Below are positions 35,560-46,719 of a stretch of DNA of 64,000 bases, piece after piece. Position 1 is the first letter of the stretch, and every line of letters starts with the position of its first letter. The notes beneath the pieces were generated by a model. The model saw nothing but the letters and a program-made list of their open reading frames with translations. It was not told the origin of the DNA and ran no database searches. Made by a program: the position numbers and the translations under genes. Source of the DNA: Amaurobius ferox (Eukaryota > Arthropoda > Arachnida > Araneae > Amaurobiidae); NCBI GenBank assembly GCA_951213105.1, contig OX578140.1, positions 120,821,653 through 120,885,652 on the forward strand. Reading direction: 5' to 3'.

Positions 35560-36560
35560 TGGAGTACTAGACATGTCATTAACTAAATTTCTAGAAATTT
35601 TCCTGGATATGGAAGGCTTCAAAGAAGTCAAGATCATAGACCGACGAGCACTTTTGTATGATCATTGCTGAAGAAAGCTCTAAACGGTGGTCAATAGACA
35701 GCAATGTTTAGAAATTGGTTTTACTAAATCCATGTTTTTCGACATAGTTTTCATGTTTTTTAAACGGAATTTTAAAGCACGTTTAGTTTGAGCAATATTA
35801 AAAAGGCGATAAATGCTGTAAATTAGAAATTTTGAAGTTTAGAAAATCTGAGATTATTAAACGGTTTAAATACATCAATATAGAATTTTAACTTTTCATG
35901 GATTTTAGCAATCTGCTGACTGATTTTTGGGAAAAAATGGTAAAATTATAGTGTTGTTGAAATCTATTTCAGAAAAAGTTTAGAGGAATTTTTAGAAAAT
36001 TTTTTAATAGAACGATCAACAGAATTGAGAGCAAAACCACGATTGACAACAACATCTTTTAAATTATTGATCTCAGAATTGAGCAAATCTATAATAGAAT
36101 AAACGTTTAAGGCACGATGGTTAAACGTATTGAAAGCAATTTTCTGGTTAAGCGGATGGTGGGAATTTTTATATGGAGGTGGAGAGACCAAAACAGGTTT
36201 ATGAAGGACTGTACAGAGAAATTGGTCATCGTTGTGGATGGCCAAGACATTCAAAAACGCAAGACGATTGTTGTTTTCCATTTCAGAGGTAAACTAAATG
36301 CAAGGATTAATGTAATTCAAAATAGTATCTAAAATACCATCAACATCATCAGGAGAGTGATACAGGAAAGCAAAACTGTCACCAATATAAAGAGTATGAA
36401 AAACAAATTGAATAATTTCAAAAAGCTTAATTTCAAAATAATGCCTATAAATGTCACTGAGAATAGGACTGAGTGAATTACCCATGGCTAAGCCATCAGG
36501 TATACTGTAGAATTTATTAGGGAAAACAAAAGAATTTTGCAACAAATAAGTATTGATGTA
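35560..36560 (-). pseudogene. Canonical Penelope-like element remnant (RT plus C-terminal GIY-YIG)
   Basis: Read on the minus strand, the RT end comes first. GLAMGNSLSPILSDIY (motif B) lies near 36500-36450, followed by a degraded catalytic box YIGDSFAF where YVDD is expected. A linker (ENNNRLAFLNVLAIHNDDQF, FNHRALNVYSIIDLLNSEIN) runs to about 35965. Further downstream (35830-35595), in broken frames, are KRALKFRLK, YVEKHGFSKTN and VYDLDFFEAFHIQEN, the C-terminal part of a GIY-YIG endonuclease. RT before endonuclease is the order of canonical endonuclease-bearing Penelope-like elements and the opposite of the Naiad at 57-63 kb. Frameshifts, stops and a lost N-terminus make it inactive. Confidence 0.8.
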
Positions 36561-36689
36561 CTTGTATTGATGTACTTGTAAGTATTGATTGACTTCGGAA
36601 TTGGTGGTTCTCTTGCACTAATGAAGGGTCTCCAGCGTATCGTCGAAATAGCTGTATGCTGCAATAATATCTTATCTGTGCTTAAATAC

Positions 36690-36768
36690 GTTGCTCAAGT
36701 TTTTTACTCTTAACATTGTAGGATGTAGCTTATTTTGTTTTAAATAACCACGAATAATAGTAAAATGA
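36690..36768 (-). pseudogene. Second Penelope-like fragment, part beyond the Helitron
   Basis: The end of this segment (TAGTAAAATGA) aligns with TGGTAAAATTA at 35939-35949 in the first fragment. The match continues across the Helitron at 38359. It is short and diverged. Confidence 0.45.
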
Positions 36769-37100
36769 CTAGCCGAATACCCGTTGAATATCAACGGTCT
36801 CGCAATAAGCAATCCCTCAGTAATGTAAATTTTTGAATAATTCGCGTTTCACATTTATTCGCCAAATCTAATATTTTGGTGTGCAGAACCCTCTAAAGAA
36901 GAAAATATTAGGAAACTTAATTTGCTCATTTCTTCCTTTGGAACTGTTTACCCTTACACCACATTAAAGTTATCTCTTCCCGAAGCATGCTATTTTATTA
37001 TTTCTCCTTTCGAACGTTTTTCTGTGAAGCACACCCGTAAATGAACATTTCAAAATAACTCTGTTTGTCTTGGGTTTTTTATCAGATGATTGGCTCATAT

Positions 37101-37158
<58 letters not shown>

Positions 37159-38358
37159 GCCTCTATCACATCTAAAAGGAAACGTGCCTCATTTATTTGG
37201 AAAATCGAACATATTAGTGAGCGGCTCCCCTTAAAGTAGCAAATATTGGAAATCTGAAATTTCACACTTTCTTTCTTTCAAACTATCTACCCGTACACCA
37301 AATTTGAAGTCTCTATCCTATCGCGGAGCATGTTTTTCTACCACCTCACCTTCGAACGTTTTTCTGTGTAGCACTCCGTTAATGAACATTTTTGTCAAAC
37401 CGTATTCATCTTTGTTTTTTTGTCAAATAGTTAGCCCATATACTAAGTTTTAAGCCTCTATCACATTGTAAAGGAGACGTTTTTCATTTGTTCGGCAAAT
37501 CGAACATTTTAGTGAGCGGCATTCTCTACAATAGCAAATGTCGGAAAACTGAAATTGCATACTTTCTTCCTTTCCAACTTTTTACCAGTACACCAAATTA
37601 GAAGTCTATATCTCATCAGGGAGCATGCTTTTCTAGATTTTCACCTTTCGAATGTTTTTGTGTGGAGTACCCACCTCCATAAATATACATTTTTGAAAAA
37701 CTCTATTCTTCTTGTGATTTCTATCAGATGATTTGCCCATATACCAAATATCAAGCCTTTATCATGTTTTAAATGGGGAGTTAGTTCATTTTGGTGTGCG
37801 CCACCCCCTAAAGTAGAAAATATTGGTAAACTGAAATTGTACACTTTCTTCCTTCCAAACTATCTATCCCTACTCCAAATTTGATATCTCTATCTCATCC
37901 CGAAGCATGTTTTTTTATCAATTCACTTTTCGAACGTTTTTCTCTGGAGCACCTCCTTAAATGAACATTTTTACAACATTTTTACACATGCGGCACCCCT
38001 TAAGAAGAAAATATTGGAAATCTGAAATTGCACACTTTCTTCCTTTCAAACGATTTACCCATACACCAAATTTGAAGTCTCTATCTTATAGCAAAGCATG
38101 CTTTCCTATCATTTCACTTTTCGAACGTTTTGTTATGGAGCATCCCCCCCCCCCCCTTAGAGAACGTTTTCGAAAAATTTGATTTTTACAGGGTTTTTTA
38201 TCAAACGACCGAGCCGTGTACCAAATTGCAAGTCTCTATCTATTCGTGAAGTGCCTAAAAATGCGTGACAGACGGACAGACGGACGGACAGGCAGACAGA
38301 CAGACAGGCAGACAGACAGACAGACAGACGGACACTTGGCAATTAGTATATATATAGA
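36769..38358 (-). mobile_element. Helitron A with internal ~297-bp repeats
   Basis: On the minus strand it starts TCTATATATATACTAATTGC (38358) with a (GTCTGTC)n tract and ends CAACGGGTATTCGGCTAG (36769), where CCGTTGA-TAT-TCAACGG forms a perfect terminal stem-loop before CTAG. Host A precedes TC and host T follows CTAG, with no duplication. The first Penelope-like fragment supplies an empty-site paralogue. The body is made of about five ~290-bp units, each of two related halves (GATAGAGRCTTSAAATTTGG). A (CT)n tract at 37107-37157 has grown inside one unit. There is no Rep/helicase. Confidence 0.88.
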
Positions 38359-38720
38359 TAGTATTGTTGATGTATCTTTCAGAAATAAGTTTACAGGAAG
38401 ATTTGGAAAATTTTTAAATAGCACGATCGACTCTGCTAGGAGAGAAACGACGATCAACAGCAACAACTTTTAAATAATTGATCTGCGAATTGAGCAAATC
38501 CACAGTGGAACAAACTTTCAAAGCACGATGGACAAACGTATTGAAAACAGCTAGTTTTCGATTGGGTAGATGGGAGGAGTTTTTAAGTGGAGGTAAAGAG
38601 ACCGAAAAAGGTTTACACTAAAACCGTGGGTAGAAATTAATTATCTTTATGGGTCACCAAAACATCCAAAAATACAATACGATTGTTGTTTTCTATTTCA
38701 TAAATAAATTGGATATAAGG
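38359..38720 (-). pseudogene. Second Penelope-like fragment, linker region
   Basis: This is collinear with 35950-36290: TTTCAGAAATAAGTTTACAG, AGCACGATGGACAAACGTATTGAAA and CAATACGATTGTTGTTTTCT match the first copy at the same spacing. It encodes the post-RT linker in decayed form. Helitron A is inserted at its left edge. Confidence 0.65.
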
Positions 38721-39317
38721 ATAAAAAGAATTCAGAAAGAAATTGGTTTTGATTTTATTGAAACTCGATTATATACATTAAATTTGCATTATATGGGATT
38801 GTTTGGAAGACAGGAAATAATAAGACCGAATAAAAATGGTTTATAAAATAAAAATTATGGTTTAATAAAATTATACCATAATTAATTAACAAGAATAAAT
38901 TTATGAAATTGGGGGGTTTAGAAATGGTCTGTTTAATATAAAATGCATTAGACATAATATCATTTTGTATGTGTTAATTTTAAATTATGTTAAAAATATA
39001 GTATATATCTTACTGGTTAGGCATTTGAATACTGTTCTTTTCCTCTACTGTTCTCTTATTTTCTTAGTTGTCATTCCTATATATTATTGTATTTCATTGT
39101 AATACAATAATATATAATAGTATTTCTTTTATTTATAAGATCTTACTGTAAAAGTAAATTGCATTTTCTAATTACTAATTAAAAATCTGCTATGGTAATG
39201 AGTTAAATTCCAATCATTGCATCATGTAAAATGAAGTGATTCATATATGTGTTTCTTAGACGGCTGTAAATAAAATGTAAAATATATTTTAGAACTTAAA
39301 TCTGTTTTTACTAACAA
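38721..39317. other. AT-rich sequence with a palindrome
   Basis: A 16-bp perfect inverted repeat, TATATATTATTGTATT with a 7-base loop, lies at 39078-39116. No gene was seen. Confidence 0.45.
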
Positions 39318-41684
39318 TCTATAGTATATACTAATTGTCAAGTGTCCGTCTGTCCGCCTGTCACGCTCTTTTTAGGCACTTCCCAAATAGATAGAGACTT
39401 GCAATTTGATACACGGCTCGGTCGTTCGATAAACCCCCCTGGAAAAATGGAATTTTTCGCAAACGTTCTCTAGAGGGGGTGCTCCACACCAAAATGTTTG
39501 AAAAGTGAAATGATAGGAAAGTATACTTTGTGCGAGATAGAGACTTCAAATTTAGTGTATGCGTAAACCGTTCGAAAGAAAGAAAGTGTGCAATTTCAGA
39601 TTTTCAATATTTACTACTCTAGGGGGTGTCGCGAGCTCAAATATTCGATTTTCAGAAAAATTAGAAGCGCTTGCTTTAAAATTCGACAGAGGCTTGAAAT
39701 TTAGTATATGGGCTAATCATTTAATGAAAACACCCAATACAAAAGAGTTTTTAAAAAATGTTCGTTTATGAGGATGCTCCAAAGAAAAGCGTTCGAAAGG
39801 TGAAATGACGAGACGAGAAACCACGCTTCGAGATGCGATAGAGACTTCAAATTTGGTGTATGGGTAGATCGTTCGAAAGGAAGAGCATATGCAATTTCAG
39901 TTTTTCGATATTTTCTACTTTAGGGGGTTCCGCAAACTCAAATGTTTGATTTTCTGAGTAAATGAGAAACGCCTCCTTTAAAAATGTAAGAGACTTGATA
40001 TTTGGTATATGGGGAAATCATCTGAAAGAAACAAAATAAAGTTTTTCAAAATTGTTCTTTTAAGGGAGTGGCTGGCTACTCCACACAAAAGCGTTCGAAA
40101 AGTAAAATGATAGTAAAAATATGCTTCGCTAGGGTCTAGAAACTTCAAATTTGGTACATAGGTAGATAGTTCAAAAGAAAGAAAGCGTGCAATAGAAAAT
40201 TTCCGATATTTGCAATTTTGAGGGGTTCCGCACACCAAAACGCTCGAAAAGGGAAATGATTTAGAAACATACTTTGCGATGAGATAGAGACTTCAAATTT
40301 GGTGTTTGGGTAAACCGTTCGAAAGTAAGAAAGTGTGCAATTTCAGATTTGTAATATTTTCTACTTAGTGGGAGCCGCACACCAAAATGTTCGATTTTAC
40401 GGAAAAATGAGAAACGACTTCTTCAAAATTTGATAGAGGCTTGAAATTTGGTATATGGACTAATCATTTGATTAAAACACCCAAGACGAATATAGTTTTT
40501 CAAAAATGTTCGTTTAAGGGGGGGGGGGGAGACGGAGGAGGAAAACGTTTGAAAGGTGAATTGATGACAAAACATGCTTTGGAAAATGAGATAGATATTT
40601 CAAATTTGGTGTACGGGTAGATAGTTTGGAAGGAAGAATGTGTACACTTTCAGTTTTCCAATATTTTCTCCTTAAGAGGGTGCGGCTCACAAAATTTTCG
40701 AAATAAAGGAGAAACGCCCCTTTTAAAACGTGATAGAGGCTTGATATTTCATATATGGGCGAATCATCTGATGGAAAACCCAAGAATAATGGAGATTTTC
40801 AAAAATGTTCATTTAAGGGGATGGGTACTCAACACAAAAAACTTTCGAAAGGTGAAATGATAGAAAAGGCATGCTTCGCGATGAGATAGAAACATCTTAT
40901 TTGATGTACGGGTAGATTGTTGCATTGGAAGAAAGTGTGTAATTTTATTGTTCCAACATTTGTTATAGTAGGGAGTGCCGCACATTGAAATATTCGATTT
41001 CACGAACAAATGAAAAACGCTTCCCTTACAATGTGATAGCGACTTGAAATTTGATATATGGTCTGATCATTTGATAAGTACATTTGGTGCATACGTTTTT
41101 TCATAAATGTTCATTTGAGGGGATGCTACACAGAAAAACGTTCGAAAGTTGTAATGACAGTAAATGCGTACTTCGTGATAAGATAAAGATTTCAAATTTG
41201 GTGTACGGGTAGATAGTTTGAAAGGAAGAAAGTATGCAATTTCAGATTTCCAATATTTGCTACTTTAGGGGGTGCCGCACGCCAAAATGTTCGATTTTTC
41301 GAATAAGTTATACACTCTTTTTTTAAAATGTGATAGAGGTTTGATATTTAGTATATGGGCCAATCATCTGATAAAAAACCCAAGACGAATAAAGTTTTCC
41401 TAAATGTCCATTTATGGGTGTGCTTCAAAGAAAGACGTTCGAATGGAGAAATGATAAAGTAACATGCTTCGGGGTGAGATAGAGACCTTAATTTTGTGTA
41501 TGGGTAGATAGTTCGAAAGGAAGAAGTGTGCAATTTTAATTTTCCAATATTTTCTTTAAGGGGTTCTGCATACCAAAATATTCGATTTGCCGATTAAATG
41601 CGAAACGCGAATTATTCAAAAATTTACATTATTCGGGGGGTTGCTTATAACGAGACCGTTGATTTTCAGCGGGTATTCAGCTAG
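39318..41684 (+). mobile_element. Helitron B with eight internal ~297-bp repeat blocks
   Basis: It starts TCTATAGTATATACTAATTG after host A (39317), followed by a GTCCGTCTGTCC tract, and ends with the stem-loop CCGTTGATTTTCAGCGGG then TATTCAGCTAG at 41684. The block ATGCTTCGCGATGAGATAG recurs at about 39530, 39825, 40120, 40266, 40573, 40870, 41167 and 41462. Spacing is ~295-307 bp except for one internal deletion. Its last base is followed directly by the TC of Helitron C. It is non-autonomous. Confidence 0.88.
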
Positions 41685-43316
41685 TCTATATATACTAATT
41701 GCCAAGTGTCCGTATGTCTGTCTGTCTTTCTGTCACGCCTTTTTTAGGCACTTCCCGAATAGACAGAGACTTGCAATTTGATAAACGGGTCGATCATTCG
41801 ATAAAACCGGCTGGAAAAATCGAACTTTTCGAAAATGTTCTATAGAGAGGTTGCCCCACATCAAAACGTTCGAAAAGTAAAATAATAGAAAAGCATGCTT
41901 TGCAATGAGATAGAGATGTCAAATTTGGTGTATGGGAAAATCGTTCGAAAGGAAGAAAGTGTGCAATTTCAGATTTTCAAATATTCTAGTGCATTTTCAA
42001 ATATTCTAATTTAGGGGGTGCCGCAAACCCAAATATTCGATTTTCCAAATAAATGAGAAACGCATCCTTTGAATTTTGATAGAGGCTTGAAATTTGGTAT
42101 ATTTGCTAATAATGAAAACATCCAAAACGAATAGAGATTCTCAAAAATGTTCGATTAAGGGGGTGCTGCAGAGAAAAACGTTCGAAATATGAAATGATAA
42201 AAACATGTTTCAGGATGAGAGAGAGATTTCAAATTTGGTGTACTGGTAGATAATTTGGAAGAAAGTGTACAATTGAAGTTTTTCAATATTTTCTAATCTA
42301 GGGGGTTGCGCTCACCAAAGTGTTCGATTTTCGGAATAAAGGAGAAACGCCCTTTTTAAAACGTGACAGAGGCTTGATATTTTATATATGGTCGAATCAT
42401 CTGATAGAAATCCCAAGAAAAATTGAGATTTTCAAAAATGCTCATTTAAGTGGGTGGGTACTTCACGCAAAAACATTCGGAAGATGAAATGATAGAAAAG
42501 CATGCTTCGCGATTAGATAGGGACTTCTAATTTGGTGTACGAGTAAGTTGTTGGAAAGGAAGAAAGTGAGCAATTTCTGTTTTCCGACATTTGCTATTGT
42601 AGAGAATGCCGCTCACTAAAATATTCGATTTAACAAACAAATAAGAAACGCCTCCTTTACAATGTGATAGCTGTTTGAAATTTGGTATATGGACTAATCA
42701 TTTGATAAAAAACCCAAGATGAATGCAATTTTTAAAAATGTTCATTTAAGGGGATGCTACACAGGAAAACGTTCGGAAGGTGAAATGATAGTAAAAGCAT
42801 GCTTCGCGATCGGATAAAGACTTCAAATTTGTTGTACGGGTAGATAGTTGGAAAGAAAGGAAGTGTGCAATTTCAGATTTCCAATATTTACTTTAGGGTA
42901 CCTTACACCAAAATGTTCGATTTTTCGAATAAGTTATATACGTTTCCTTTTAAATGTGATATATGCTTGATATTTGGTATATGGGCCAATCATCTGATAA
43001 AAACCCCGAGACAAATAGAGTTTTTTTCCTAAATGTCCATTTATGCCTGTGCTACACAGTAAAATGTTCGAAAGGGGAAATGATAAAATAGCAAGCTTCG
43101 GGATAAGATAAATACTTTAATTTTGAGTACTGATAGATAGTTCGATAAGAAAAAGAGTGCAATTTAAGTTTTCTATTATTTTTCTCTTTAAGGGGTTCTG
43201 CACACCAAAATATTCGATTTGCCGAATAAATGTGAATCGCGAATTATTCAAAAATTTACATTATTCGGGGGGTTGCTTATTGCGAGACCATTGATTTTCA
43301 ATGGGTATTCGGCTAG
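41685..43316 (+). mobile_element. Helitron C, head-to-tail with Helitron B
   Basis: TCTATATATACTAATTGCC at 41685 abuts the CTAG of Helitron B without a spacer base. Five ~292-310-bp internal blocks follow (near 41893, 42203, 42502, 42798 and 43090). The end is CCATTGATTTTCAATGGG, a stem-loop in which a compensating change keeps pairing, then TATTCGGCTAG at 43316. The next host base is A, not T. It belongs to the same family as A and B. Confidence 0.88.
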
Positions 43317-43544
43317 ATCATATTTATTTTCAGTAAGAGTGAACTTATTTATAAAGGAAGGGAGGTATTTACCACTCTGTATTCTTGAACCCTGATGCAA
43401 ATCCAATCAATCTGAAACCGGTCCCTCAATTCTACAAAAAATTTAAAACATAAAAATTCAACGAAATCCCTCTTAAGGTCATTTTTCCAATTTCAATACC
43501 GAAAGTGGAGTTTCCAGGCAGGACTGAAATCTCTTTTCTTAAAT

Positions 43545-43720
43545 TCTCCCATTTATTTTCAATCAAAAATCTCCATTTTCATCAGCATCTTTCGGAAGAT
43601 GGACTAGACAGGGGGAATCATCCCTAATAGTAATTTTCTTGTAGCACGCAATCTGCCAATCACGACATACTTTTAACTCCCACCGCTAGGAGTGACATAG
43701 AGAAAAATAATGGTGTACAA
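43545..43720. repeat. Dispersed repeat family R, copy 5
   Basis: CCATTTTCATCAGCATCTTTC, AGATGGACTAGACAGGGGG and AGCACGCAATCTGCCAATCA match the core of the family. Confidence 0.5.
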
Positions 43721-44023
43721 TGGGATCAAATAAGATATATATACCGCTTAGGATGGATGATATTTTTTCCTCTAAGTAATAACTACCTCGAAAATAAATA
43801 ATTTAGCTCCAATGTCAACGAAATATCCTAGTTCCAATTAAAATTTTAGCTAAATAATTCCAATTTATTCCAATTTATAATCCAAACTTAAGAGATAAGA
43901 TATTTCGCAATGAATATTTTTGATATTTTTATCAAAATCATAGTTATCTCGAAATCATATAAATTCGTATCAATATCTATTAAATATGCCAGTTAGAAAT
44001 TCTTCGATATTTGAACAGCGATT
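43721..44023. other. AT-rich sequence, no gene seen
   Basis: Nothing was recognised between the family R copy and the palindrome. Confidence 0.35.
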
Positions 44024-44065
44024 TTTGCATAACTCATAAAACTGTCGTTTTATGAGTTATGCAAA
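44024..44065. repeat. Perfect 19-bp palindrome with 4-base loop
   Basis: TTTGCATAACTCATAAAAC, then TGTC, then its exact reverse complement. It lies 150 bp upstream of a Tc1-like relic and could be part of its terminal structure, though this is not shown. Confidence 0.8.
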
Positions 44066-44215
44066 TGATCAAACTGTCAGCGCTATTGATGTTATTGGGC
44101 TTATGCAACTCGCATGAGAACGACGCATCCTGCAGCATTTAAAACGACCAGTGTTCTCACTCACGAACAATTGGAACTGTATTTTCTGCTTTGATACTGC
44201 AAGTTGTGCATAAGT

Positions 44216-44473
44216 ATGCCTTTGAGACGTATTCAGTGACGCTACGGACGATTGTCGGATTTAGAGAGAGGTCACATCATAGGCCTAAGGAAAGCTGCTT
44301 GGTCCAACATGTGTATCAGTCGATATCTTGGTCAGAGCGACACTGTAATTACTCGGTGCTGACAGTGGAACAGAGAAGGTACAAAGAAGGCTCTGAACAC
44401 TCTAGGTAGACAACTAAGGGAGAGGAGCCACATTCACACCAGTGACGTCACTATCAGTCATTTGAAAGCATAC
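44216..44473 (+). pseudogene. Tc1-like transposase relic (N-terminal DNA-binding part)
   Basis: From ATG at 44216 the frame gives MPLRRIQ, then TGA (44237), then GRLSDLERGHIIGLRKAAW, NMCISRYLGQSDTVITRC, then TGA (44360), then QWNREGTKKAL. This is the paired helix-turn-helix region of a Tc1/Bari-type transposase; the second TGA replaces an expected Trp. No catalytic DDE region follows. It resembles, but is not the same copy as, the element at 50.8-52.2 kb. Confidence 0.75.
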
Positions 44474-44631
44474 ACCATTCTCCATGTATCCTGAGTCAAG
44501 GGATACTATTCGGTGGCAACTTAGTACTAGTACGAGGCACATTAACAGCAGAGAGATGCTATATATAACAGATCCTGCTGCCACTTGTTTAGCATTTTAT
44601 ATCACGTCTGCAAGGACCCATTTTCCAGTTT

Positions 44632-44760
44632 AGGAACGGATGTTGCCAGGCCCGAACCAGAGACCCGGTGCTTACAAGACCGACATTATAAGATTAGAGC
44701 AAAAGCTAGCTTCCACTTCGAACTTATAATTCGGGTTAATGTTCCTATCATATTCGAGAC
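44632..44760 (-). repeat. Direct repeat with tRNA-like core, copy 1
   Basis: It is paired with 45042-45165 (~90% alike by eye). On the minus strand GTCTTGTAAGCACCGGGTCT followed by CTGGTTCGGGCC looks like the anticodon arm (TGT, threonine-like) and T arm of a tRNA. The acceptor and D arms are not recognisable, so it is a tRNA-derived repeat and not a tRNA gene. Confidence 0.5.
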
Positions 44761-45041
44761 TCTGCTCCTGCCACACACTCCCCCGCCTGATGAGAAGCCT
44801 CGGTCGAATTTCGGCGAAGAGGGGGCCCATCCAGAACCCCCTCCCCCCCGCGTCCCCATCCGAAACTCAGTCGAGGGGCTGAATAGCCGGGAGGCTTGTC
44901 GTACTTCGGGCGTGACGTCAGTCGTGGTCAACCAGGAAGGGAGTGGTAGCGCCCCTGTCTCCGTGTGGTGCTGCCATCTCGGGTTGAGATGGTGAGAGTG
45001 AAGGTTGCGTACTTCAAACATCCAGGGTCATCAATTGTAGG
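44761..45041. other. GC-rich segment between direct repeats
   Basis: It has CCCCC-rich low-complexity stretches and open frames on both strands (44585-44995 plus, 44686-45021 minus), neither with a recognisable domain. CGTGACGTCAG near 44921 is a CRE-like motif. Confidence 0.3.
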
Positions 45042-45165
45042 AACGAATGTTGCCAGACCCGAACCAGGGACCCGGTGCTTACAAGACTGACATTATAAGA
45101 TTAGAGCAAAAGCTAGCTTCCACTCAGAATTTATAATTTGGGTTTATGTTCCTATCATATTCGAT
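45042..45165 (-). repeat. Direct repeat with tRNA-like core, copy 2
   Basis: It repeats 44632-44760 with a few substitutions, including CTTACAAGACTGACATTATA for CTTACAAGACCGACATTATA. Confidence 0.5.
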
Positions 45166-45166
45166 C

Positions 45167-45336
45167 GATGTCTTTGGCAGGAGCAGTGTCGGCTGCTGCC
45201 ACACCAGTATAACGCCCGTCCTCACACGGTTGGTCTCTTTCAGGCGTACCATCGTGGTGTCCTTGGCCATCCAGATACCCAGACTATAACGAGCATATCT
45301 GAGATATGCTGGGATGGGGACATCAATTCCTGCTAT
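45167..45336 (-). other. Possible exon or exon relic
   Basis: The minus strand gives an open segment with GC-richer, non-repetitive codon use (PIPAYLRYARYSLGIWMAKD, VRTGVILVWQQPTLLLPK), preceded by GATAGCAG, an acceptable splice acceptor. I do not recognise the protein. It borders the direct repeat, so it could instead be part of that repeat. Confidence 0.2.
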
Positions 45337-45774
45337 CACAAAATATCAAGGTTCCGGATAAGCAACTTCGAAACGCTCCCCCCAATAACATGGAGGCATT
45401 ATTACTTATGAATTTGTAACTATCAAGATGTAACTGTTCCAAAAAATAATGCCTTGGATTTGATATTGTATTCATTACTTTATTACTTTATCTACACTAC
45501 ACGTTCTATAAATAACATTCAGGTTGCGGATGCTTGATAATCTGCTCTATGTCATTTTATTTGCACGGCCATTCACTGTGTGATTTCTTTATTTTAAATG
45601 TTCATTACTGCATGCATCTTACTGCAAAAATATATCTTACTGCAAATGTATCTTACTCACAAATGTATCTTACTTATTTAAATGCAGAACATAGGTGTTT
45701 GTGTGATGAAATATGCTGGAAGATCAAAGACAGTGGAGGCCTATTTTCTATAAAAAATTAAATATTCTATTACA

Positions 45775-45990
45775 TTTTCCCTTCATCAATTATCAATCAA
45801 AAATTTCCCTTTCCATCAGTATTTCCTGGAAGATGTACTAGACAAAAAGTATCTGGATTTTCCTTGTAGCACGCTATCTGCCAATCACCGAGTGACGTTT
45901 TAGTGCGTCCTAACACACTTTAACTTCTACCTCTGGGCGTAGTGAGTTAGTTATATAGAGGAAAATGCGCACAGCATATTAGAATTGTCC
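45775..45990. repeat. Dispersed repeat family R, copy 6
   Basis: CCCTTTCCATCAGTATTTCC, GCACGCTATCTGCCAATCA and GGGCGTAGTGAGTTAG match the family R core. The trailing part may continue to about 46100. Confidence 0.5.
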
Positions 45991-46199
45991 TGATTTTCCA
46001 GGATTTATGGAGTGGTAATAAAATTAATTTAGATTAATTAAGAGAGAACCTTGATTGCTGATGAAATTTCAGCAAATATATTATTAGTTAGGAAAATCTT
46101 TTGTTTCCATGACAGATTTCTGAGTAGAAGAAATTCCAGTAAAATCGCCAAAGATGTGTTTACTTTTATCAAAAAAGGACAGGAAATTGGTAAAAATCT

Positions 46200-46226
46200 G
46201 ATGTGGCCCGCACATGACTTTCCCTA
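46200..46226 (-). mobile_element. Isolated HINE-like tail
   Basis: The plus strand reads CTGATGTGGCCCGCACATGA then CTTTCCC, the reverse complement of the shared HINE-like 3' tail. The rest of an element was not recognised. It sits directly before the duplicated segment at 46242. Confidence 0.4.
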
Positions 46227-46241
46227 TACCCCATGAATTTC

Positions 46242-46512
46242 CCGAAAAACCAAAGGTATTTGGTTGTATTGTTCACTGACGTATAACAAGAAAATAATTA
46301 CCTACCTTGGTCAATCTTAAAAGAGAAAGTTTCCTTCCACTTATGGTCCGCAATGACACCAATCGTATAATTTAAGCCTATCTTGAGGAGGTGAAAGGTG
46401 TGGGCAGCCAAAATTATTTGGTCTGTGGTTCACGGACATTTAAGAAATCATTGCCTGTCTTGATAAATCTTGAAAGGAAAAGTCTCCGCCCACCTATGGT
46501 GTCTTTATGATA
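46242..46512 (+). repeat. Segmental duplication, copy 1 first block
   Basis: It shares AATTATTTGGTCTGTGGTTC, AAGCCTATCTTGAGGA and CACCTATGGTGTCTTTATGAT with 48727-49095. Confidence 0.65.
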
Positions 46513-46719
46513 AATCATAACTATTTTGCGATGAAAATTAGGATTTAATTGTTATCCTGCGCATCAATTATATAATTTATTGTTGTAAATCTCTCTATAC
46601 TGAAAACATAGCACAATATTTACCACTATATTACGAACAAACGACATAACTTACAGTTATGAAATTCTGCCGTATGTCCGTAATACAGTAAGCAATCGTT
46701 CGTAATAGCAGGTGGCACG

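Noticed and set aside
38157..38473. Open frames rich in SVCLSVCLSV or DRQTDRQTDR
   Set aside because: They are translations of the CAGACAGA tract at the 5' end of Helitron A.
44216..44362. In-frame TGA codons as selenocysteine or recoding in the Tc1-like relic
   Set aside because: The second replaces a Trp (TGG) and the element lacks its catalytic half, so these are ordinary nonsense mutations.
44632..45165. Threonine tRNA genes
   Set aside because: Only the anticodon and T-arm-like parts are recognisable; no acceptor stem or D arm closes.
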